DNA of 5,619 nt. Origin: an uncultured Sphingobium sp. GTDB lineage: Bacteria; Pseudomonadota; Alphaproteobacteria; Sphingomonadales; Sphingomonadaceae. The notes under the pieces were generated by a model. The model searched no databases and was not told the DNA's origin. It was given only the letters and a program-made list of their open reading frames with translations. Of the stretch, positions 1 through 5,144 are shown piece after piece; position 1 is the stretch's first letter; each line of letters begins with the position of its first letter. The translations under genes were made by a program, and so were the position numbers. The stretch covers positions 1-5,619 of the forward strand of contig CAJYHD010000448.1 in NCBI GenBank assembly GCA_913773715.1, read 5' to 3'.

Positions 1-39
1 ACTGACCTGTCGCAGGGCAGATTTCTCTCAGAAGCGTAA
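1..39 (+). CDS. Possible C-terminal tail of a convergent gene
   Basis: Plus-strand frame 1 is open from the window edge for twelve codons (TDLSQGRFLSEA) and ends in TAA at 37-39, three bases before a perfect hairpin. A gene converging on the GDPD and sharing that hairpin as a terminator would look like this. The stretch is too short to show coding character or family, so this is only a placement argument; the region may equally be non-coding. Confidence 0.2.
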   Translation, partial: TDLSQGRFLSEA

Positions 40-41
40 CG

Positions 42-68
42 GCGACGGGCGAGACAACCGCCCGTCGC
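42..68 (-). terminator. Hairpin terminator downstream of the GDPD gene
   Basis: GCGACGGGC (42-50) and GCCCGTCGC (60-68) form a perfect 9-bp, mostly G/C stem around a 9-nt loop. It starts 17 nt past the GDPD stop codon. On the minus strand the stem is followed by CGTTACGCTTC, which has no real U-tract, so intrinsic termination may be weak or Rho-assisted. The position fits the end of the minus-strand unit, and it could serve both directions if a convergent gene ends at 39. Confidence 0.55.
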
Positions 69-85
69 GCATCATCCGCTGGCGA

Positions 86-1213
86 TCAGCCCCAATAGCC
101 TTGGAAATGGGTCTGCCGCTTGCCGGCTCGGGCCAGGTAGCGGACGGTGCCCTGCGGATCGTCCGTGGTGATCAGGCCGAAGCGTTGCTGGACGAGGAAC
201 GGCATCTGCCCTCGCCGATCATCGGTATCCCGACCTGCGACCTGGCGATTGACATAGTAGGTATAGTAAAGGTCCGACAACTTGTAGCAGCACGCGCCGG
301 TATTCTTGTAAAAGCTGTCGGATCGCGGGCCGTCCGGGATCGCCTGGAATACGGCGACGCGGATGCCTTTCTTGAGCGCCTGATCCTTCTGATAAGACAA
401 CAGGCCGCCATTCTGCTTGACGTTGATCTCCATCGTCTTGACCCGGCTGGACCAGGCGTTGAAGGCGTCGGCGACGCTGATCTTGCCCAGCATGTTGGTG
501 GTGAAGACCGGAATGACCTTCAGGTTGCGGCTCTGACGCCAGAAGGACTGGGGCGTCGGGTACAGCGTCGCATTGACCTTGACGCCCATCACGGCGCCAC
601 CATTCGGAACCAAGCCTTTGACCAAGCTGTCCAGCATCCGCACGGCGCTGGTCGTCTTGGTGTCGAAGATGATCGGCGTCCACCACAACTCAGAGGCGAA
701 TGTTTCCAACACGTTGCTGACGCGCGGCAGCTTCTGATCCGACAATCCTGACCGATCGGGAAGCAGCAGGGTCAATTTGTCGAGGTCGGTCGCCGTGACG
801 CTGCTGACCGCCGGATTGTCACCCGTATCGTTCATCGGGTTGTATTTGCGGTTGGACCGAAATTGGTAGATATTGGTTGTGCGGCCAAGATTGAAGTCGT
901 GCATCAGGTACAGGACGCCGTCCTTCGACTCTTTCACGTCCAGTTCGATGCCGTCCATGCAATTGGCCTTGGCCGTTTCTGCGGCGGCAATGGAGTTTTC
1001 CGGGATCGTCTGGTCGTCGGGATTATATTTGCCCCAGGACCCACGATGGGCGAGCAGCAGGGTGTCGCTGGTCGCACTGGTGTTCATGATCTCGGCCATC
1101 GACTGCTCGGCGGTCAAGCACTTGGCGGCGCTGGCCTGCTGCGCGCCGAGCAGCGCCGCGGCCGCCGTAATGGTGCATGACGCATAACGAACAAGACGAA
1201 CACGATTGGACAT
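86..1213 (-). CDS. Secreted glycerophosphodiester phosphodiesterase (GDPD family)
   Basis: Predicted to hydrolyse glycerophosphodiesters (deacylated phospholipid headgroups) to sn-glycerol-3-phosphate plus an alcohol, in the periplasm. Numbered from the ATG at 1213 (375 aa), the GDPD motifs appear in order: AHRG (His56, Arg57), PENS (Glu72), IELDVK (Glu90, Asp92), MHD (His105), IIFDTK (Asp184, Lys186) and LITTDDP (349-353). The two His are the expected acid/base pair and Glu90/Asp92 the metal ligands; the third ligand, usually Glu, appears to be Asp184. Roughly 70 residues between His105 and IIFDTK resemble the GDPD insertion of GlpQ-type enzymes. The N-terminus is a signal peptide (arginines, TAAAALLG core, cleavage near ASA-A) with no lipobox. 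The ATG at 1225 is also in frame (379 aa), but GGAGG at 1219-1223 lies inside that version and is correctly spaced only for 1213. It is the last gene of the minus-strand unit, behind its own PhoB-like promoter. Exact substrate unknown. Confidence 0.92.
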   Translation of the reverse strand: MSNRVRLVRYASCTITAAAALLGAQQASAAKCLTAEQSMAEIMNTSATSDTLLLAHRGSWGKYNPDDQTIPENSIAAAETAKANCMDGIELDVKESKDGVLYLMHDFNLGRTTNIYQFRSNRKYNPMNDTGDNPAVSSVTATDLDKLTLLLPDRSGLSDQKLPRVSNVLETFASELWWTPIIFDTKTTSAVRMLDSLVKGLVPNGGAVMGVKVNATLYPTPQSFWRQSRNLKVIPVFTTNMLGKISVADAFNAWSSRVKTMEINVKQNGGLLSYQKDQALKKGIRVAVFQAIPDGPRSDSFYKNTGACCYKLSDLYYTYYVNRQVAGRDTDDRRGQMPFLVQQRFGLITTDDPQGTVRYLARAGKRQTHFQGYWG

Positions 1214-1218
1214 CATAT

Positions 1219-1223
1219 CCTCC
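1219..1223 (-). promoter_or_regulatory. Ribosome binding site that fixes the GDPD start
   Basis: GGAGG on the minus strand ends 5 nt before the ATG at 1213 and only 2 nt before the adjacent ATG at 1216. Upstream of the most distal ATG (1225) the sequence is CGCCTAACC, with no Shine-Dalgarno match. Translation therefore most likely begins at 1213 rather than 1225, shortening the protein by four residues. Confidence 0.7.
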
Positions 1224-1285
1224 ATGGTTAGGCGTGAATTCGCTTCTGGAAAGGGTGATACGGATCAGTCTCGCGACGCTGGTCG

Positions 1286-1330
1286 ATCATAACGCTGGGC
1301 GAAGACTGATTCGTGACATCATCGTAACGA
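1286..1330 (-). promoter_or_regulatory. PhoB-box-like promoter of the GDPD gene
   Basis: On the minus strand three 7-bp units lie 11 bp apart: TCGTTAC (1330-1324), ATGTCAC (1319-1313) and CAGTCTT (1308-1302). The last two each match the PhoB half-site CTGTCAT at 5 of 7 positions; the first is weak (3 of 7). Ten nt after the third unit is TATGAT (1291-1286), a good -10 hexamer. In PhoB-activated promoters such as E. coli phoA the box takes the place of the -35 and is followed by 10 nt and the -10, the same geometry. Transcription would start near 1279, leaving a leader of about 66 nt. Activation by phosphate limitation is inferred. Confidence 0.5.
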
Positions 1331-1332
1331 TC

Positions 1333-1367
1333 CCGTGTCGTGCGACCGACGCGGTTGTTCGACACGG
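1333..1367. repeat. Inverted repeat / hairpin between receptor and GDPD genes
   Basis: CCGTGTCG (1333-1340) and CGACACGG (1360-1367) are perfect 8-bp inverted repeats. The 19-nt centre folds further (ACCG 1345-1348 with CGGT 1352-1355), and as plus-strand RNA G-U pairs make the stem nearly continuous; as minus-strand RNA those positions are mismatches. It sits between the receptor stop codon and the GDPD promoter, directly abutting the PhoB-like half-sites. No U-tract follows on either strand, so it is not a standard intrinsic terminator. It could be a weak terminator for the receptor transcript or a protein-binding site. Confidence 0.4.
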
Positions 1368-1422
1368 TCGAGGAAGCATGCGCGGCCAACGGCGTCGCTG
1401 CCGCTCCGCAATGCTCCGTTTC

Positions 1423-1434
1423 CGGACGCGTCCG
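1423..1434. repeat. 12-bp perfect palindrome downstream of the receptor gene
   Basis: CGGACGCGTCCG reads the same on both strands, 36 bp past the receptor stop codon. It has no loop, so it is a poor RNA hairpin and more like a dimeric protein site or chance in GC-rich DNA. The rest of 1226-1469 holds the hairpin and GDPD promoter listed separately; no small gene with a ribosome binding site was seen there. Confidence 0.25.
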
Positions 1435-1469
1435 CGACCAGCGCAACGCTAGCTGCATCGCCCCGCACT

Positions 1470-4151
1470 TCAGAACCGCACCAGCGCGCCGACATAATAG
1501 GCCCGGCCGTTCACCAGCTCCTCGCTGAGCCAGCCGAACCCGGGGCCGGTTACCCGGGCGGGGCGGTTGTTGGACAGGTTCTTGCCCTGCGCGATGATCG
1601 TCAGCGCGCGTGACAGGCGCACACGGATCTGCGCGTCGAACAGGTCGCTCGCCTTGTAGCGAATATCCTGGGTGGGATCGGTGGTCGAGGTGGTGAGGAG
1701 CAGCGGCGACAGGTGGTTCCACGCGCCCTGCAACGTCACCGGACCGATGGTGTAGAACGCTCGGACATTCCCGACCACATTGGCGCTTTCGGTCAGGTTG
1801 GACAGCTGGCGGCGTGTGCCGTCCGCCATCATGACCGAGGGTGGCGTCGGATCAAGCAACGTGACATTCGCGGCAAGGCCCAATCCGTCGAGCGGATGCG
1901 GCAGGAAGTCCATGCGCGTGACGACCGCGTTCAACTCGACACCCCGGATGACGGTGCCACTAGCATTGACCGGCCGGATCGTGGTGACCTGGGTCGTTAC
2001 TCCATTGAAGGGCTGGAGCTCGGTGTTGCTCACCGTCAGTATCTCGTCCTGGACCCGCTTGATGAAACCGGCGGCCGAGAACATCACGTCGCGATTGACG
2101 TAATATTCGAGACTAAGGTCGTAATTGTCGCTGCGGCGCGGACGAAGCTGGGCGTTGCCGGTCTTGATCGTGACGAAGCTGGTGGTCGAGTTGATCGAGA
2201 TCGTCTGCCGCCCGGCGAGATCGCTGTAATCCGGACGGCCGAGCGTGCGGCTGAAGGCGGCGCGGACGCGCAGCCTGTCGGTCGCATTCCAGTCGAACTG
2301 CGCCGAGGGCAGCCAGTCATGATAATGCTGGCCCTGTTGCCCATAGTCGAGGCTGGTCGTCTTGCCCGCCGTCGTCAGGGCATAGGAGCCGGTCGACAGG
2401 TCTGTCGCCTCATAGCGGATACCGGCGGTCAGCCGCAGCGTGTCGAGCGCATAGCGCCCCATCACATAGGCGGCCGTGATATTCTCGGTCAGCCTATAGT
2501 CGGATTGCAGGCCGGTGTACGCATTGGTCGGGTTGGCGGTGAACTTGTCCGGATTGGCGTTGAAGAAGCGGGAGACGGCGGCCGGATCGAAGAAGATCAT
2601 GCTCTGGCCGTGGCCGTTATAGGGCGTATAGCTTTGCGGCACGACGAAGGGCGCCAGGGTCGTGGCGCCCGATGCGGGCTTATAGTCGTTGACGTTGCGA
2701 TCATAACGCCGGTCGAGGAACCGGGCGTAGAGGCCCGTAGCGACCCCGAAACCGCGATCGTCCGCACCGGTGTTGATCCGGAGGTTGGCGCGGCCGGTCA
2801 GCGCCTTTTCCTTCTGATCATCCGGGACCGCCTGATAATCGTAGATATTGTAGTTCGCCGGATTGAAGACATAGGCCGGTTTGGCGAAGTTGAACTGCGG
2901 GAACTGGCCCGGCGGGATCGTATAGTCATAGGCCAGGTTGGCGCCCGAGGGCGCGCGGAACACCGATGTCGTCGAATCCTGGTGATAGGTCGCGATGGCG
3001 TAGTTCAGGCCGAAATCGACGAGCATATGGCTGGCCGGGGCCAGTTCGCCGTGGAAGTCGGCATATTGGATGCCGCGCTTCTGGAAGTAGCGGGAATCAT
3101 CGGCCTGCGCATAATTGCCGCTCGTCACCGTGCCGCCGTTCGCCGTGACGTTGGTGATGTTGGCGAACGTGTTGGTCGCCGCCGTCACCGTGGTGGTCGG
3201 CGTGACGCTGTTCGCCTGCCGGTCCTCGTCGTTGGTGTGATAGAATTTGGCGAAGGTCAGCGCGCCCTTGAACATCACATGGTCGTCGAACTCCAGCTTG
3301 GCGAAGCCGCCATAACGCTGGCGCAGATTGTCGTAATGCAGCCAGCGGCGGACCGAGGGCACGACGAACGCGCTGCTGGCATCGGTCGTGGCGGGGTTCA
3401 ACTTCTGACCGGTGGTCGGATCGACATAGAGCGGCGAGGTGCTGGCGGAGTCGAGCGAGGCGCTGACCCGGCGGAAATAGCTGCCTGCGACGACCACGCC
3501 GAATGTGTGATCGGGGCCGAAGGTGGTCGCGCCGACCATCTCCACCTGACCCGAAGGCATGTTGCCACCGCGCGTCCGCTGGAAATCCCAGCGGCCGATA
3601 TCGAACCGGCCGCCCAGAAAGGGCTTGCCTCCATTGTCAAACGCGCTGCGGGTACGCAGGTTCGCGATGCCGCCGATCGCATTGCCGTTCATTGCTGCCG
3701 TCATCGACTTATAGACCTCGACCCGCGCGGCAAGCGACGAAGGGATGACGTCGAGCGAGACGTTGCGGCGGTTGATCTCGTTGGCGGGCAGCGGCACGCC
3801 GTCGATCTCGACCAGGTTGTAATCGGCGTTGAGCCCCCGGATCGACAGGAATTGCGCCTCGCCGCGTCCGTTGTTCTGGATCGTCGAGATGCCGGGGACG
3901 CGGGTCAGCGCCTCGCCCAGTCCGAAATCCGGCAGCGTGCCGATCTCGTCCGAACTGATGCTGTCGGAAATGACGTCGATGCTGCGCTTGGCAGCGATGT
4001 CCTTGACCGACTGAAGCCGCGCGCCGGTGACGACGATGTCGGGACTCGCCTGGTCCGGCAACGCGGTGGTCCGCGCCGTCTGGCCATGGGCCGGTGCAGC
4101 GAGTGCCGTCGACAGCAGCAACAGCGTTCGCCCTGCGAAAGACACCTTCAT
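1470..4151 (-). CDS. TonB-dependent outer-membrane receptor
   Basis: An 893-aa active transporter of the outer membrane, energised by TonB-ExbB-ExbD. A signal peptide covers about residues 1-24 (TLLLLSTALAAPAHG). A TonB-box-like DIVVTG follows at 38-43, then the plug domain at about 50-170, with the typical LPDFGLGEALTRVPGI, FLSIRGLNADYNLVEIDGVP and VEVYKSMTAAMNGNAIGG segments. The rest is a beta-barrel rich in aromatic and Asx/Thr residues; the last strand ends AYYVGALVRF with the terminal Phe expected for BAM recognition. Length and plug wording fit the large receptors of sphingomonads, caulobacters and xanthomonads (TIGR01782-like), many of which import oligosaccharides or other organic ligands rather than siderophores. 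No N-terminal sigma-regulator signalling domain is present. The ATG at 4151 is preceded by AGAGGGG 7 nt upstream. A neighbouring secreted GDPD and PhoB-like sites before both genes suggest a phosphorus-containing ligand; this is inference. Confidence 0.95.
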   Translation of the reverse strand: MKVSFAGRTLLLLSTALAAPAHGQTARTTALPDQASPDIVVTGARLQSVKDIAAKRSIDVISDSISSDEIGTLPDFGLGEALTRVPGISTIQNNGRGEAQFLSIRGLNADYNLVEIDGVPLPANEINRRNVSLDVIPSSLAARVEVYKSMTAAMNGNAIGGIANLRTRSAFDNGGKPFLGGRFDIGRWDFQRTRGGNMPSGQVEMVGATTFGPDHTFGVVVAGSYFRRVSASLDSASTSPLYVDPTTGQKLNPATTDASSAFVVPSVRRWLHYDNLRQRYGGFAKLEFDDHVMFKGALTFAKFYHTNDEDRQANSVTPTTTVTAATNTFANITNVTANGGTVTSGNYAQADDSRYFQKRGIQYADFHGELAPASHMLVDFGLNYAIATYHQDSTTSVFRAPSGANLAYDYTIPPGQFPQFNFAKPAYVFNPANYNIYDYQAVPDDQKEKALTGRANLRINTGADDRGFGVATGLYARFLDRRYDRNVNDYKPASGATTLAPFVVPQSYTPYNGHGQSMIFFDPAAVSRFFNANPDKFTANPTNAYTGLQSDYRLTENITAAYVMGRYALDTLRLTAGIRYEATDLSTGSYALTTAGKTTSLDYGQQGQHYHDWLPSAQFDWNATDRLRVRAAFSRTLGRPDYSDLAGRQTISINSTTSFVTIKTGNAQLRPRRSDNYDLSLEYYVNRDVMFSAAGFIKRVQDEILTVSNTELQPFNGVTTQVTTIRPVNASGTVIRGVELNAVVTRMDFLPHPLDGLGLAANVTLLDPTPPSVMMADGTRRQLSNLTESANVVGNVRAFYTIGPVTLQGAWNHLSPLLLTTSTTDPTQDIRYKASDLFDAQIRVRLSRALTIIAQGKNLSNNRPARVTGPGFGWLSEELVNGRAYYVGALVRF

Positions 4152-4158
4152 GGTAATT

Positions 4159-4165
4159 CCCCTCT
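4159..4165 (-). promoter_or_regulatory. Ribosome binding site of the receptor gene
   Basis: AGAGGGG on the minus strand lies 7 nt upstream of the ATG at 4151 and supports that start. The signal peptide begins directly at this methionine. Confidence 0.65.
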
Positions 4166-4188
4166 TTCCCCAAACAGGTCCGTCGCCT

Positions 4189-4220
4189 ATTATTCACTAT
4201 GAGTGACATATCTATGACGA
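4189..4220 (-). promoter_or_regulatory. PhoB-box-like promoter of the receptor gene
   Basis: The minus strand reads TCGTCAT (4220-4214), AGAT, ATGTCAC (4209-4203). Against the E. coli phoA box (CTGTCAT-AAAG-TTGTCAC) the half-sites match at 5 of 7 and 6 of 7 positions, with the same 11-bp phasing. Eight nt further is AATAAT (4194-4189), one base from TATAAT; TAATAG is offset by two and would give a 10-nt spacing. The leader to the ATG at 4151 would be about 30 nt. The box points leftward, so it primarily serves the receptor; whether it also influences the divergent plus-strand unit cannot be told. A possible plus-strand -10, TATTAT at 4188-4193, lacks a convincing -35. Confidence 0.55.
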
Positions 4221-4245
4221 TGCAGCTCGACGGGCAGTCGTCATC

Positions 4246-4253
4246 AAGGGAGG
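4246..4253 (+). promoter_or_regulatory. Ribosome binding site of the beta-propeller gene
   Basis: AAGGGAGG ends 9 nt before the ATG at 4263, a strong Shine-Dalgarno match that supports this start over later in-frame ATGs at codons 6 and 7, which fall inside the signal peptide. Confidence 0.7.
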
Positions 4254-4262
4254 CCAGAAACG

Positions 4263-5144
4263 ATGCGACTGTTTGGCATGATGACCGCTTTGATGATTTC
4301 CACGGCCGGCACCTCGGCGGCGGCCGTGGACCGGCTCTATGCGTGCGGTGACGATCAGGTTCGCGAATATGCGCTGAGCGGGGATAAGGCGGAGGAGGCG
4401 TGGCGCTGGACCGCGTCGCAGGCGTCGGACCTGCTGGCCGAATATCGTTCCAGGCTGCTGGCGCATATCGACGACTGCAAGCCGGTCGAAGGCGGCAAGG
4501 CGATCCTGGTGACTGCGTCGACCGGTGGTGTGGTGCTGATCGACCGTGCAAGCGGCAAGGTCCGTTTCCGCGCAACCGCGCCGATGGCGCATTCGGCCGA
4601 TCTGCTGCCCGGCGGCTATGCGGCGGTGGCGCTGTCGATCAACAAGGCCGGAGACCGGCTGGAGCTCTACAAACTGGCGCGCAACGAGAAACCGTTGCTC
4701 AGCCTGCCGCTCCCCTCGGGCCACGGTGCGGTCTGGGATGCGAGGCGGCAGCGCCTGTTTGCGCTGTCGCATGACCTGATCCAGGCCTTCGCCTTCGATC
4801 CCGATGGGGCCAAGCCCCGCCTGACCGAAACCGCGCGCTGGACCCTGCCAGGGCGGCACGATGGCCATGATCTGTCCACCACGCCGGACGGCGGCTATAT
4901 CGTGACCACCGACGATGGCGTGTGGAATTTCGATCCTGGCAGCGGCCGCTTCACGCCGATGCTGGCGCTCAATCCCAAGCAACAGGTCAAGTCGGTCAGC
5001 GTGACGCGAAGGGCCATGGCATGGGTGCAGGCGGAGGAAAGCTGGTGGGCGCATGGCTTCACGGTCGTCGATCGCGACACCGGTATTATGCGCCGGATCG
5101 ATACGCCGGGGATGAAGCTCTACAAGGTTCGCTGGATTCCGTGA
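4263..5144 (+). CDS. Secreted beta-propeller-like protein (resembles DUF6528)
   Basis: 293 aa with a clear signal peptide (MRLFGMMTALMISTAGTSAAA, cleavage near residue 21), so probably periplasmic. The mature protein opens with LYACGDDQVREYAL and EEAWRW (about 25-49), which resembles the start of DUF6528 proteins as I recall them. Blade-like units then recur, each pairing hydrophobic strands with Asp/Gly turns: GGVVLIDRASGKV (88-100), DRLELYKL (131-138), DLIQAFAFDP (171-180), DGVWNFDPGSGRF (218-230) and FTVVDRDTGIMRRI (266-279). That suggests a five- or six-bladed propeller. HSADLLPGG (110-118), GHGAVWD (153-159) and GRHDGHDLS (197-205) put His/Asp residues at loop positions where an active or ligand site could lie. 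No phytase or lactonase signature was recognised, and function is unknown. It is the first gene of the plus-strand unit, divergent from the receptor and overlapping the transporter by 4 nt. Ligand binding or hydrolysis linked to what the receptor imports is a guess. Confidence 0.85.
   Translation: MRLFGMMTALMISTAGTSAAAVDRLYACGDDQVREYALSGDKAEEAWRWTASQASDLLAEYRSRLLAHIDDCKPVEGGKAILVTASTGGVVLIDRASGKVRFRATAPMAHSADLLPGGYAAVALSINKAGDRLELYKLARNEKPLLSLPLPSGHGAVWDARRQRLFALSHDLIQAFAFDPDGAKPRLTETARWTLPGRHDGHDLSTTPDGGYIVTTDDGVWNFDPGSGRFTPMLALNPKQQVKSVSVTRRAMAWVQAEESWWAHGFTVVDRDTGIMRRIDTPGMKLYKVRWIP

Noticed and set aside
101..751. 216-codon plus-strand frame over the GDPD gene
   Set aside because: Antisense to clear GDPD motifs on the minus strand; composition is that of a shadow frame.
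86..1213. GDPD as a lipoprotein because of Cys soon after the signal peptide
   Set aside because: The residues before that Cys (ASAAK) do not form a lipobox, and a standard signal peptidase I site fits better.
1228..1722. 164-codon minus-strand frame in the gap between receptor and GDPD genes
   Set aside because: Most of it overlaps the receptor's C-terminal barrel in another frame. The part in the gap crosses the PhoB-like promoter and hairpin and has no family resemblance.
4188..4193. TATTAT as a firm -10 for the propeller gene
   Set aside because: The sequence 17 nt upstream (TTTCCC) is a poor -35, so it is mentioned only as a possibility and not listed as a promoter.
1713..4202. 829-codon plus-strand open frame antisense to the receptor gene
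   Set aside because: The product is an Arg/Gly/Val/Asp-rich low-information sequence without domains, signal peptide or ribosome binding site, typical of the antisense frame of a GC-rich gene; the minus-strand receptor reading is unambiguous.
3709..4575. 288-codon minus-strand frame overlapping the receptor start and the intergenic region
   Set aside because: It shares DNA with the receptor's signal peptide and plug in another frame and shows Pro/Arg/Ala-rich shadow composition.
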